In this document: positions 23,513 through 34,910 of the stretch, piece by piece
Numbering within the stretch: the stretch's first letter is position 1
Layout of the letters: each line of letters starts with the position of its first letter
Assembly: GCA_017311185.1 (NCBI GenBank)
Contig: JAESUZ010003403.1
Coordinates: 62,001-126,000, forward strand
Reading direction: 5' to 3'
DNA: 64,000 nucleotides
DNA from: Proteles cristata cristata
Taxonomy: Eukaryota; Chordata; Mammalia; Carnivora; Hyaenidae
Notes under the pieces: generated by a model
What the model saw: only the letters and a program-made list of their open reading frames with translations
What the model was told of the DNA's origin: nothing
The model's database searches: none
Position numbers and translations under genes: made by a program

Positions 23513-24560
23513 TTTTCATTGCTTTTTTTTTATCTCTGATTTATCCCAATAGATGCTTTCTGTGTCTTTTTGCTTTTTATGATTTTGGTCTTTTTCCCCC
23601 ACAGTATAATAAATTTGCTTCACTACTTAGTATTTCTCTCACTCTTGATAACCACAAGCGACATAAAATCAAAACAAAACAACAAACATAGCATAATGGG
23701 CAGCAGCAATGGAATTATTTCAAAGAATAAGGCTCTGTTAGAAGGTCCAGAAAAAACAGGACTTCTAAACATAATCCTGGGTTATTAGTGACAAAAGGGT
23801 AGCTTCAAAGCACTTGGAAAAATACATGTTTTATTGTTTTTGTTTTCATTGTCATTTCTCTTATTTTGTTTTGCTTGGGGACCTGTTCTTTTCTGAAATT
23901 GTGAATAGAAACCATAACAGCTGAGTGTTTCATTATGAGGGGCTGGTGTTCACCAGTCCCCACAGAGGCTACTAAGTGGGACTCTGTAAACACGTGCATG
24001 GATGATGTCCTATTCATATGTACCTTCGTGTGTTACTGGTCCAAAGCTCTGAGCCAGCCAGCTGAAATATAAGCACAGATGAACAAGAATCTCCCCTGTC
24101 TTCCAGGAACCGGGAAGTCATCCTTTACATCTATACACAGGAAAGCAACCCAACGAATTACATCTAGTCAGGGAGGGGGAATGTTATGATAGATTGGGAC
24201 TCAGAAGCTGTGGCAGCCCAGACAAAGAACAACAAATTTCCTGTGAGGAATGGACATGAATTATAAAGAACATTATATACTATATGCTAAAAGGTCTGAA
24301 GTAAAAATAAGTCTTCTAAACTAAGTGCCTCTGAATTGATCCTTTAAGAAAAGTGGCCTCTGTCCAAGTGTGGGAATAATTGAGGAGTACTGCTGTATTT
24401 CAGGCGGTGGACAGGCTAATATATGTATGTCGTATATTGTTACTTAACCCTTGCAGCATATATGTGAAATGTGTACTATTTGCTCAGATGCAACCACAGC
24501 CGAATAGGAATTTAAATCTAGTTTTAACTAGAACCAAGGGCTGGCTTCTTTCCCTTACAC
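23513..24560. other. Unique DNA, no gene seen
   Basis: Slightly richer in GC than its surroundings from 23900 to 24250. Open frames of 70-85 codons on both strands have no recognisable domain. No repeat match is confident. Confidence 0.45.
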
Positions 24561-24636
24561 TAGTGACTTTTAACCCCCCCCCAACAAAGGATTATCCATC
24601 CCAAAATGTCAATAATGTCAAAGTTGAGAAACTCTG
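24561..24636 (+). mobile_element. MER20-like hAT-Charlie element, internally deleted
   Basis: The 3' part reads 'ccccaacaaaggattatcca', 'cccaaaatgtcaataatgtc' and 'aaagttgagaaactctg', closely matching the MER20 3' end. The left end 'tagtgacttttaacc' resembles the opposite terminal inverted repeat, CAGTGGTTCTCAACC. Only about 76 bp of a roughly 219-bp element remains, with both termini apparently kept. No clean 8-bp target duplication is visible. Confidence 0.8.
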
Positions 24637-26015
24637 AATTCTACCACCCCAAATAGAGAGAACTGGACATGTTTTCTTCAGGCAGAAGGGATATTATGTT
24701 CTGAAGAGATTTGAGGGAACATCCATTTTCATAGCTACAGCTAAATGCCATGATAAAGGATCTGAAATGTATCCTAATAATACCAATATGCTACTGAAGA
24801 ATATGCCAGCAATGCATAATGCTTATCTGCTACATTCTGTTCCTCTACCAACCTCTACAGACCATATTGCTTGCTATTCAATCATTCTCACATTCTCTTC
24901 TAAAGAAATTGAGAAATTAGAGACATAGACATAGACACAGACACAAACACACACCAACATAAAAATAAATGTCAATATAAACAAGAAATCCATTTTGATT
25001 GTGAGACTATATATAATTCATGACAACTAATAGTATTAAATGTTTTACAAAAAAGGTTTTTTAAAGGCTTGGTAGTATTCATTCTCAGAACACAATATGC
25101 CAAGTCCTGTACATCAGATGCAAAATCCTGGAAGCAATTCCATTTGCAGAAAAGGTCCTTGATTTCCACACCATGTAGAATTTAGAGAAGGAGCAGGGAA
25201 CCAAGAAGCTTACCAATCCATTTCCATGCTTCCGGTACTCATGGAGGAGATGGGAAAAAGGGGGGAGGGGGAAGGAACAGGAAAATGAAGATGGTAGGAA
25301 GTTCATTCCAATTATTATAGATCAACTCTACAAAGCCAATCAGAGTGAGCCAGCATGGCGCATAGACTGACCTCTAGGGGGCGGTCAAGTGTAGCACACT
25401 ACCACACAGGAAGCTAAGACATTCTGGGAGGTCTTGAGGAAAAGAAAAAAAAAAAAAAAAAAAGGTAACTGTAGCACATTTTTACATGGTTAGCAATCAT
25501 TTTTGCCAAGACAACTATTAGTAGTCCCATACAGAATATTGTACTTTTGCCTTTTATATCATGTGATAATGATAGTTATTATGATATTATACAGTTATCC
25601 CCTTAATAATCCTTCCTAATTTTTCCCTTAAGAATACAGTGCTTGGTTTAAAGCAAGGATTTGAAATCACAAAGTCTCCAATACTTTGAGAGAACTTCAG
25701 TTAAAAATAAGCTACTCAATTACCCAGCTAATTAAATTATTTTTATCTGTCCCTCTCTCCCCTTCCTTCTCTCCTTTCTTTCTCTCTCTCTCACTCCAAA
25801 CCTGAAAAAGCTGTTGGTGACAAACATAAGTTGTGGGAAATTGAGATATTATCCATTAACAATTCCACTGACTATAATGACAGATATATTCATACCTCAG
25901 ATACAATGTATATATATTTATTTCCATTTGGGATTTTAACTTATCCATTTCAAAAGTGTACATTCTTAATATAAATTGATTTTTATTCAGTCTGGAAAGA
26001 GGTAATACTTCCAAT
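24637..26015. other. Unique DNA around a CTCF-like motif
   Basis: No interspersed repeat recognised. It includes a G-rich patch at 25252-25276, a CTCF-like core at 25368-25386, an A run at 25446-25463, and a pyrimidine tract at 25741-25797 (mostly C and T). Minus-strand frames of 65-73 codons are unassigned. Confidence 0.5.
25368..25386 (+). promoter_or_regulatory. Candidate CTCF-binding motif
   Basis: TGACCTCTAGGGGGCGGTC matches the commonly cited CTCF core TGGCCACCAGGGGGCGCTA at 14 of 19 positions. Its inner CCTCTAGGGGGCGG fits every position of the degenerate core CCDSYAGRKGGCRS. It contains one CpG and lies outside recognised repeats, in a small GC-richer patch. Binding is inferred from the motif only. 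Confidence 0.5.
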
Positions 26016-26233
26016 GATTTTTATTTTTTGATGTCTGTTTATTTTTGAGAGAGACAGAGACAGAGTGTGAGCAGGGGAGGAGCAGAGAAAGATGGAAACA
26101 TAGAATCCAAAGCAGGCTCCAGGCTCTGAGCTATCAACACAGAGCCTGATGCAGGGCTCAAACTCACAAACCACGAGATTATGACCTGAGCTGAAGTCAG
26201 ATGCTTAACCAACTAAGCCACCCAGTTGCCCCC
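26016..26233 (-). mobile_element. Felid CanSINE
   Basis: Reverse orientation with T-rich tail, GA-rich body, 'aggctctgagctatcaacac', and head complement ending 'ccacccagttgccccc'. Flanking 'ccaatgattttt' and 'ccaaggaattttt' may be a decayed target-site duplication. Confidence 0.94.
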
Positions 26234-26627
26234 AAGGAATTTTTCAGTGATAAAATTTTATCTATATACTCTGAGACTTCTCCCACTGTAAAAATTTTCC
26301 CTAGGCAACTGTTTATTTCTATTATCATATATGTAAATCAGAACTTTCTCATTAATTTTGTATCTTTGTTTAAGTGAACTACTTTGTCTATTTAAGTGTC
26401 TATTTTGGAGCTTTGTATATTTAAGTGGTCTCTGACCAACAGACACATATGTTAGGTTTGTTACTTCTTAGAATAGATTTTTTTTCTCCAGTATGCACTA
26501 TGAATAACCATTTTATAGAATAAGTAGATTTTTATTCTAACTATAACTTTATGATTCTTTACCATACCACATGCCAATTTCAAAATAATAAAGAGAGTCT
26601 TATGAAATATTAAATACAACAAAACCT
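26234..26627. other. AT-rich DNA, nothing recognised
   Basis: Short unique interval between two oppositely oriented SINEs. A 62-codon minus-strand frame has no recognisable content. Confidence 0.4.
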
Positions 26628-26848
26628 GGAGCACATGAGTGGCTAAGTCAGTTAAGCATCTGACTCTGGCTCAGGTCATGATCATTGTTCATGAGTTCAA
26701 GCCCTGGGTCGGGCTGTGTGCTGACAGCTCAGAGCCTGGAGCTTGCTTTGGATTCTATGTCTCCCTTTCTCTCTGCCCCTTCCCAGCTCATACTCTGTCT
26801 CTCTCTTAAAAAATAAATAAAACATTACAAATTTTTTAAATAAAAATA
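26628..26848 (+). mobile_element. Felid CanSINE
   Basis: Head 'tggagcacatgagtggc', 'gctcaggtcatgatcattgt', mutated B box ('gagttcaagccc'), then 'cagctcagagcctggagctt' and tail 'aaaaaataaataaaacatt'. Approximate flanking repeats (AAATACAACAAAACC and AAACACAATAAAACC). Confidence 0.94.
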
Positions 26849-27829
26849 AACACAATAAAACCCTTAAAATATAAAAGAGTTGTAAAAATGTGTGTTTTTA
26901 ATACTATAGTACAACTTCAGGACTACATAGAAAGATAAGGAGTATTATAATAAAATTTCATCTTCAGCATGAAAGCTTATGAAGTATGAATAGATTTAAA
27001 CTATTTGCTTCAGACACTAAGAGGATGATCTTTTTTTTAACACTGTGAAAACACATCACTCCTGAGAAAGAGAGCTGGGAAAAAACAAAGAACCTTCTAT
27101 TCATGAGGAAAGGGGATTCCACCATCTGAGCCAAGAATTACAACTGGGAGGAGGGTCCCTAAGAGCGCTGAGAGGTTCACAACCCTAAATATCCAGGGTA
27201 AGTGTGAGCCAAAGGCTGAGGCTTCATCAGAGAATTAATTCCACACTCATCACAGAAGCAGCAGAAGTGAGTAATACTGAAGGGTAGAGAGGGGCTCACT
27301 GACTAGCATGCAAAGTAATGGGAGAATAGAAAAATACATTTTCAAATCATCTCTAACCTAAACACAAAATAATAATAATGGAAGAATTTGAAGCCTCCTT
27401 TGTACTTAGAGTTAACATAGTAAAAACAAATCCTACACTGAATTTAAAAATGTAATATATCTGTGACCTTTTTGTAACAATCTGATTAATTTTTGAGAAT
27501 GCATCATATTTATTTCCCTTTTGCTTGACAAATCCCAACAATCTTAGCTTTCTAGATAGTAATGTGCCACATGACAGCTTTGAGAGATATCAGTTGGTAG
27601 GCCATGACCAGCTCATTCAAAAACTGACCTTTTTGATTCAATCTTAATCAGAAGAATCCTTGCCATTCTTCATTTTCCTTCTTTCTCCCCCATCCCTTCA
27701 CTGTGTACTGGTTGCACTGAAAGAATTGATATTCTTCTACATAATTCACTGCTTCTATAAATATCACCAAGGATGGAATTTCAGGACTTTTTTTTTTTTA
27801 TAGGATTACTGCCAGGATTTTACATTCAT
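26849..27829. other. Unique DNA, no gene seen
   Basis: No firm repeat assignment. The interval 27050-27330 is richer in GC than its flanks but has no open frame or recognisable element. Confidence 0.45.
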
Positions 27830-27962
27830 TGCACAATGGGATTTTATAAAAATTAAAACTGTAAAAAGGAAAAAAAAAAGACATTAAGTGAATAAAAAGT
27901 AAAAATCTGGGAGAATATATTTGAAACAGATATATGACAAAAGTCTTATCTTCAAAGCCTTT
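27830..27962 (+). mobile_element. Old L1 ORF2 fragment, sense
   Basis: 'attttataaaaattaaaact' followed by 'tctgggagaatatatttgaa' (27907-27926) and 'atatatgacaaaagtcttat' (27930-27949) matches sense L1 ORF2 C-terminal sequence. It directly abuts an antisense L1 fragment. Confidence 0.65.
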
Positions 27963-28587
27963 TTTATTTTGTTCTTATTTTTCAAGATTTTGAGGAGGAA
28001 GCTTAGATTAATTTCAGATTTTCCTTGTGCAGGTATTTAGTGTAAATTTCTCAAGACTGTACTAGCTGTTGTATGCCATTTTCATTCAGTTCTTTTTTAA
28101 ATTTCTCCTAAACTTTCCCTTTTTGTCCTAGGTTAGAAATGTGTTGTTTTGTTTTCAAGTATTTGGAGATTTTCCTATGATCTTCCTATTTACTTCTAAT
28201 TTGACTCCATTGTGGTTGGAGAACACATTCTGTATGATTTCAATTCTTGTAAATTGGTGGAGATTTTATTGACAGCCAAGGTTTTCTTCTCTCTTGGTGG
28301 AAGTTCCTTTAAAATTGGGAGAAAATGTGTATTCTGCTCTTGTTGAGTGGAATATTCTGTAAATGTCAATTGGATAATGTTGGTTGATACTGTTAATTTT
28401 TTTCTATCTCATTTCTGATTTTCTTGATAGTTCTATAGATTTTTGATGGAGAGGACTTGAAGTCTGCAGTGATAATTGTGTAATTCTGTATGTCTCTTTT
28501 GTTCCATGGATTTCTTTCACATATCGCAGCTCTGTTTCGTGGGGCACATACATTTAGAATTGCTATCCTTCCTGTGGATTTGTCTTG
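27963..28587 (-). mobile_element. Old L1 ORF2 5' region, antisense
   Basis: Antisense text of the ORF2 endonuclease region: 'ttgactccattgtggttgga' (28200-28219), 'atgtgtattctgctcttgtt' (28325-28344) and 'ttgaagtctgcagtgataat' (28457-28476). It is bounded on the right by an MLT1 LTR. Confidence 0.85.
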
Positions 28588-28665
28588 CATGGCAGAAGAA
28601 GGGTAAGAGAGCTCCCTGGAGTCCTTATTATAAGGCACTAATCCTATCCAGGGGTCTACCTTCAT
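28393..28665 (-). pseudogene. L1 ORF2 endonuclease-region remnant with an MLT1 lead-in
   Basis: A 90-codon minus-strand frame. Its first ~26 residues come from the adjacent LTR. The rest, including 'IAILNVCAPRNRAA' and 'NYTIITADFKS', is a decayed match to the L1 endonuclease segment ('INIYAPN...', '...GDFN'). The fusion is a chance reading frame, not a gene. Confidence 0.6.
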
Positions 28666-28765
28666 ATCTAATTACCTCTCCAAGTTAACACCTCCTAATA
28701 CCATCACTTCAGGATTAGGTTTCAACATGCAAATTTGGAAGGGACACAAACTTTCAGTCAATTGC
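28588..28765 (-). mobile_element. MLT1-type LTR (ERVL-MaLR), partial, antisense
   Basis: 'ccttattataaggcactaat' (28621-28640), 'taacacctcctaatacca' and 'caggattaggtttcaacatg' (28711-28730), then 'aagggacacaaactttcagt' (28739-28758), are the reverse complement of the first ~170 bp of an MLT1-like LTR. Non-coding solitary fragment. Confidence 0.85.
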
Positions 28766-28769
28766 ACTG

Positions 28770-29045
28770 CCCCCCCAACCCCTCTTCAGATCTCAAAAAC
28801 ATCTCACTTTCTCAGAAAAGATACTTCTGACTTATATAAAAAATATTCTCCATTATTTTCTCTCATACATGCCTGATCATTTCTTATGATGCGAATTGTC
28901 ATAATCTATAGTAAGTTGTATGAGTATATTAAGGATGAATTATTTCCTGCTCCATGAGGGCAGGAAACCAAGCTCATTATGCGTGGCTGTATTTTCAGTG
29001 CTGAACATAGTGCCTGGTACCCAATGATTATTCATTGATTGAAAT
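28770..29045 (+). mobile_element. L2 3' end, sense
   Basis: 'ctccatgagggcaggaaacc' (28951-28970), 'ctgtattttcagtgctgaac' (28987-29006) and 'tagtgcctggtacccaatga' (29008-29027), then 'attcattgattgaa', match the terminal L2 sequence including its final short repeat. Confidence 0.85.
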
Positions 29046-30700
29046 TAGCATTTACTGCCAATACTAATATAGAGATATACATAGCTTGTCTCATAACAGG
29101 TATTTTATTCTATACTATATTAAAAAACATGAAAGTGATGGGTATGAAAAAGAGTTTCTTGATTTGCTTGTACATGCAAATAATGGATCATTTAGTCACA
29201 CAAAAATTCTCAAAAAAGTTCATAATTTATTAATCTCTGTGATATTGCAAATGTATCTGTGAAGTTACATAAAAAGTAAAATGCCACTTAGTTTCTAGTA
29301 CTAAGTAACTTCCAGTCCACTTAGTGAATCACAATATTTAGCTAATTGCCAAAAGGATAAAACATTTATTGTACTTTGTATTGAATACATAATATCCTTC
29401 AGGCATGCTGAATAAAATCCTATCCAATATAAACTTCTTTAATTGTTGACTCTTAGTATCATATTTATAAACTATGTAATAGCAACACCAATGGACTGAA
29501 GGAGAAAAGAGAGGGTAAAGAGGAGAAGTAGATGTGACAGTGGGAAGGCAGAGGTGATGTATCTGTGAATGTCAATCTTCCTAGCTCAGACCCTTCAAAA
29601 ACAAATATTTAATATTTGTTACATTCAGAGGATGTCACATTCAGAGGATGTAGAAAATGTGATGTAAAAGAACACTGGTGAAGTATGTGGGAGCAATAAA
29701 GAATAAAAATAATTATGAATGGAAGAAAGAATGAAAAAGGTAACAAGTCAGTGGAGGAATGCATTATATAATTTATTTTGTATATTGTAAATCCCTCAAA
29801 GAAATATTATTATTCCTAGGTTACATTAACACAATGAATTTATATTCTAAGAGGAATTGATCAAAATTTTCAAGCAAGAGTAATATTTGTGTCTAAGTTC
29901 TAATTTTATGAGATAGCTATAGAAAGTAACTTTATTCCTTTACTAGAATATAGAAGGACAGAGTGTATCAGTCATCACGTTTGTATGATTCTAGTATCAA
30001 TTGCTATGAAATACTTCAAACATGGTTTACCCATTCTCCTACAGAGCTTACTTTGAATAAGTGGAATTAGTGTTTTTAACCTACATTTGCTAAAAGATTT
30101 CTAGATTTGAGTGCACTTTTCATCTTCCCTGTTTTGTCAGGATGAGTCAATTAACTAACTTTTGTACCTGCCCAAGTTGGAACAGTTTCAGAAAAAAGTG
30201 ATTTTTACCCCTTTGCTGCTGTTGCCACTGTGATAAAAGCTAGGATGACAATGGAAAAACCACATTTTCAGCCCTATTCTCATAATGGGGTGGGGAGAGA
30301 GAGGCATGGATCAGCAAGATCCCTTCTCTGTGACAGCTACAAAGACAGGAGCAACAGTTATTCATTCGTATAAATTAAAGATACTAGCAGCCTCCTTACT
30401 GTGAATGCAGTTATAAAATTCATTCCTCTACAAAATACATAAATTTTCTAGAATCCCTGTAGAGCCTTCTAGAGTGACTTGCAAGAAGCACTTGAAGTAG
30501 TTTTAGTGTTTGTTTAGAGACTTCTGCTCAATGCTAATATTTCTTACATCCACAATTATGACAAAATTCTACTACATGTACACACAGATACACACACGTT
30601 AATCTTTTCTAAACCCTTGCTCAACTTAGAAATTAGGTTAAGAATTAGCCTGAAGATAAGTTCAAGGGGGAGTTCTGTTTCATCTTAGAGATATAGTTTA
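29046..30700. other. Unique AT-rich DNA
   Basis: No recognised element apart from a short tandem duplication at 29621-29652 (16-bp unit ACATTCAGAGGATGTC repeated, last base differing). Open frames here are short and unassigned. Confidence 0.45.
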
Positions 30701-30895
30701 ATGTTTCTTTAATTTATTTATTTTGAGAGAGACAAGGGGCGGGGCAGAGAGAGCCAGAGACAGATAATCCCAAGCAGGCTCTACACCATCAGTGCAGAAC
30801 CTGACACAAGGCTCATGCCCACAAACCACAAGACCGTGACCTGAGCCAAAACCAGGAGTAGGACACGAAACTAACTGAGCAACCCCGGCACCCCT
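30701..30895 (-). mobile_element. CanSINE, older subfamily
   Basis: Reverse orientation: 'aatttatttattttgagaga', 'aatcccaagcaggctctaca', and head complement ending 'aaccccggcacccct'. The 'aatcccaagcaggctc' signature marks the older subfamily. Confidence 0.92.
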
Positions 30896-32502
30896 AGAGT
30901 ATTGTTTTAAAAGTTCTACCAGTAGCCATTCAGTTTGAGCTGACTAATGGCAATAAGGATTTTAAAGATAAGGCGTATTATGCCCAACTCAGAAGAAAAG
31001 GCTAGAAGACTACTTTACCAGTAATTAAAGACTATTTAACTACTGAATTTATAGATATGCAATACTGAATATGTAAGGTAGGAATAGAAACATTTCATGT
31101 AGAATTAGAAGGAAATAGAAATTTGAGTATTCATCATATTCAGCTATCTATCACCATAGATATCAAGGCTGAAACTTAGTTTCTTCATATAAATAAGTGT
31201 ATTATACAGGGACATTATATAGTATATAATGCCATTAATAAAGCCATTAATACTTCATGGAAAATGTTTTTAAAGTGTGAAAAAGATCTGAAGTCTTATG
31301 CAAAAACTTCCTTTGAAGGAAATATATGCAGTATTCTGAGTGGAGTGTTTAAACCTTAATCAGATTCTCTTTGTGTTTATAACCCCCAATCCTGGTGTTA
31401 AAGAGCCCTGGCACTAATGTAGTTAATTCGGATATGGAAGCATCATTCTTACAAAACATTGAAAGGAAGGGATTATAGATTGACAAGAAGAGTTTAGTAA
31501 ATGAGAAATGTAGCGCTCAAAAGGAAGTATTTGGTAAATGGAGTGTCACCCAGAAAAAAAAAAAAAAAAAAACATAAAAGGAAAAGGGGGAACATTGACT
31601 AACAGCTAATCATAAAAAGTTGCTCCTTTTTTTTGGATTGTTTGACATTATGATGTTATAAATCATGTGATCAATGTACCCATAAACAGTTCCTTGACCT
31701 ACTTAGGAGAAGAGACTTGCCTTGATTTGCTTGTTCTAACAACAAGCATGACTTTTCCACCCAATACATAGTCATTACTTCAAGAGGAAGAGCTGATTCA
31801 GTACCTCCTCATACACACACGTTCATGACACACTTGGACACAAACATGCACAGATCTGAATTTGCACTTTAGCATTGTGCTCATTTAGTGTGCAACTGGT
31901 CACATATTAATCATTCATTAAACTCTTATGCATTGAAATGATAAAGGAAAGTCTCAATGTGTTTTGTTCACAGATGCATATCTTTATCCCAGTGTGTTTA
32001 GTTCACAGACACACACAGACAGATATTGATTCTTTGGAAGAGTTGCCACAATTAAGACATGACAAACTCCTGGTAAAATTTAGAGTTAATGCTTCTAATA
32101 ACATTAGCATCGATTGTATCTTTCAAATAAAGCATGAAATATATCTGGTAATATATTCCGATGCAAGAACTATGATAATCATTTTAAAGTATTTTAGAGG
32201 ACAGTAATGCTTCTTTTTGTTGATAAATGTGTAAAACACACCTGTGTTCTTGACACAAGAGATGGGGTATTTAGATAGTCTAGTTTTCCAGAAATGTATT
32301 GAAATATCCCAAACATTAGTAAAGCCTTAAAGTACCTATCAGAAGAAGGTAAAATGATAAAATAATCTTGCTGTAAAAAATTGACATGTTTCTAATCTTG
32401 AAACAAACAACAGTTCATATTAGCTACAAAGGGTCGACAAGGCCATAAAGAATATGAGATTATCCTGAAATTTTCAAATTTTAATTAATATATAACATAT
32501 TT
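30896..32502. other. Unique AT-rich DNA
   Basis: No repeat or gene recognised. An A run at 31553-31573 and short CA runs near 31812 are the only simple sequences. An 89-codon plus-strand frame at 31938-32207 has no recognisable domain. Confidence 0.45.
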
Positions 32503-32712
32503 GAGGGACACCGGAGTGTCAGTTAAGCATCTGACTCTTGGTTTCAGCTCAGGTCATGATCTCATCGTTTGTGGGTTTGAACCATGCATTGGGCTCCGTG
32601 CTGACAACGTAGAGCCTGCTTGAGATTCTCTCTCTCCCTCTCTCTCTGTCTGCCTCTTCCCTGCTTGCTCTTTCTGTCTCTCAAAATAAATAAACTCCAA
32701 AAACTTAAAATA
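32503..32712 (+). mobile_element. CanSINE, older subfamily
   Basis: Head 'gagggacaccggagtgtc', 'ggtttcagctcaggtcatga', 'gctgacaacgtagagcctgc', (CT)n and tail 'aaaataaataaactcc'. A few bases of the tRNA-related head are missing. Confidence 0.92.
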
Positions 32713-32859
32713 TATGCATATATATTATATATGAGAGACAAAAAATATGTCCAAAGTGTTATTGTTATTTATCAATGAAACAAAACACAAAAAGCCAACT
32801 AGCAAGTTTCAAGCTCTGCCTTGCTGTCCATTAATTTCAAGATCTCACCAATTTTCTGT

Positions 32860-33690
32860 CGACTACAGCACAGTAAGTGCGCTATAACTATGTAGAGACC
32901 CTACCCAACAAAGGCTTGTCCAGCCTCACTGCGTGCTTTGTGCTAGAAAGACACATGCCACGCATCATCTCCCAGAACTCTGTCAGGGGACGCAGCAGTC
33001 TGTTTTCACAAGTCTGGTTCAGTCACAAAACTAGAGCCAGTTCAGGAATTCTGGGAAGGAAAACAACAGGTTACCACGGGAACTAACGGTTGTCAGAATC
33101 TTGGCATACTCTGCACAGAAACGGAGGAGGAGGGCTGCCGGCGTCAGGGGAGACTGCAGCTGAAGAGACGAGGCTGCAGATACTCATTACCTCACTGTGC
33201 AGAAGGGGCGGTTTCTCAGAATCACACTGAGGAGCCGCTGCAGTTCTCCTATATCTCTGAAAAACCTCACACCAACCGTTTCAGGATACTGCTGCGCGAT
33301 GAGTGGAAAACACTCAGTGAGGATTCTCTGTCAATGTCGTGTTGGCTGCTGTTGCCTCTGCTCTGCTCCATCTCATGCAAAGCACTTGCATTTGATGATG
33401 GGGTATCGCTGCACACCCCCAAATTTGTGGCTTGCTGTGTCTGATAACATCCAATTCATGATGGGCTTCTCTAAGTGTCATGGTGCCTTGAAAGCTGTCA
33501 ACAAGCATTTGGTCCCTGCAAGGCAAGGCCCAGCAGTGAGCTTTAGCTGTCACTCACAAGGTAGGTGGACATCTGCAGAAGAGAACATGGGTTTGCTTCA
33601 AAATACAAAGTATATTCGCCATAGATACTTCAGGCTCCCTTGGATCTGGTGGGTCAAACAGCGAGGGCAGAGTACGTAGCGCAGAAACTT
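32860..33690. other. CpG-enriched unclassified block with long open frames
   Basis: About 0.8 kb with clearly higher GC and CpG content than its neighbours; I count at least fifteen CpGs between 32860 and 33410. It holds two overlapping plus-strand open frames. One is 161 codons (33197-33679, ATG start). The other has 165 sense codons (32947-33441) without a near ATG. A 79-codon minus-strand frame (33314-33553) also lies here. A donor-like CAAG|GTAGGT lies at 33557-33566. I recognise no protein family. It may be a decayed processed gene copy, an exon of a noncoding RNA, or an old element. Confidence 0.5.
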
Positions 33691-34631
33691 AGACCTATTC
33701 CAAACTGATCATTGAATTGGCAAATGAATCAGGGTAGTAAGTCCACATAAAGTGTAGGTTTGTTGCTGAAATTCAGGGACCCACTAGGTGTGTGTCTTTT
33801 CTGGGAATATGTAAATAAGGTGTTCATCTTGAAGACAATATATCAACATGCCTTATACCATAGTCTTTTAATGCCCCCCTAATAATCATGTGATAGATTT
33901 CTGAGCCTCTCGCTTATCTTCTAAGGTTCTATTCTGTATGATGACTCCAACTCAACAAATCCAATCAGAATGATTTTGTCAAAATAGTGGACAAGCCCGA
34001 ATAATTTGAGTGAGGTGAAGGGTTGATATAGCCCTGACATAAGACACTAAAGCTTTGATTCTGTCCCTGCCAAGAAAAGACAAACTGACTTTAAAACTCT
34101 TTAAATTAATATGGAGAAAAGAGCATTCTCAAGATCAACACAATAAGTACTTAGCACTCTTTATTTGCTTCGGAACAGCATCTGCCATTTGAGTCACCAA
34201 TTGTTTCCTTTTATTGTTGAACCATATGAAAAGGTGAAGAAAAGTATGATGGTGAGGGCAATACAAGTGAATAAGCACCACATCCACTTGTAGTGGAGGG
34301 TAAGAAGGTGTCAGGCAGACATGGAGAGAGGAGAGTCAGAGATAGACGGTAGAGTCATACAGAGATTTTTTTAAGTTAAAAATAATAAAATTTGTTTTAG
34401 TATTATGTTGCACTTAACCCATTAAAATATTATCTTAAACATGTCATATAATAATTATTAATAAAATAGTTTACATTCTTTTTGATAGTATCAATACTTT
34501 AAATGCCAGTGTATATTTCATAGTTACAAAGGACATCTCAAGTAGAATACTAACTTTTCAAGAGAAATACTTTTCTGTATTCAATACTATTTCAGGTTTT
34601 AAATTTAAGTTCCTTATTATTAAAGAAAATG
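33691..34631. other. Unique DNA, no gene seen
   Basis: GC falls back to the AT-rich background after about 34000. No repeat, open frame or motif that can be supported. Confidence 0.45.
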
Positions 34632-34846
34632 GAGGGATGCCTGGGTGGCTCAGTTGGTTAAGCATCCAAAGTTGGCTCAGGTCATGATCTCACAGTTTTA
34701 TGAGTTTGAGCTCTGCATTGGGCTCTGCCTGCGTTGGTTCATCTGTCTCCCTCGCTGTCTGCACCTTCCCTGATCTCTCTTTCTCGCTCTGTCACTCTCT
34801 CTGTCACTCTGTCTCTCTGTCACTCTCTGTCTCTATCTCAAAAAAT
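34632..34846 (+). mobile_element. CanSINE, first of two in tandem
   Basis: Head 'ggagggatgcctgggtggc', 'cattgggctctgcctgcgtt' (part of the middle deleted), then an irregular CT region built of 'gtcactctctct' and 'gtctctctgtcact' units. Ends in A/T-rich sequence to about 34910. Confidence 0.93.
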
Positions 34847-34910
34847 ATATATATTTAATTTTTATATTAAGTATATAAATATTTAAATATGTAAAAAATA
34901 AATAAAATTA

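Noticed and set aside
24553..24644. 8-bp target duplication around the MER20-like element
   Set aside because: Left flank CCTTACAC and right flank AATTCTAC agree at only some positions, too few to claim a duplication.
25252..25276. G-quadruplex in the G-rich patch upstream of the CTCF-like site
   Set aside because: Only three separate runs of three or more G are present, with a fourth run of two, so the standard four-run pattern is not met.
27830..28587. Head-to-tail change of L1 strand as a second twin-primed insertion
   Set aside because: The sense piece is the C-terminal region and lies on the wrong side of the antisense 5' piece for twin priming. More likely two separate insertions.
33197..33679. 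161-codon open frame as a real protein-coding gene
   Set aside because: No recognisable domain, no signal peptide, and a rival 165-codon frame overlaps it in another phase. Kept only as part of an unclassified block.
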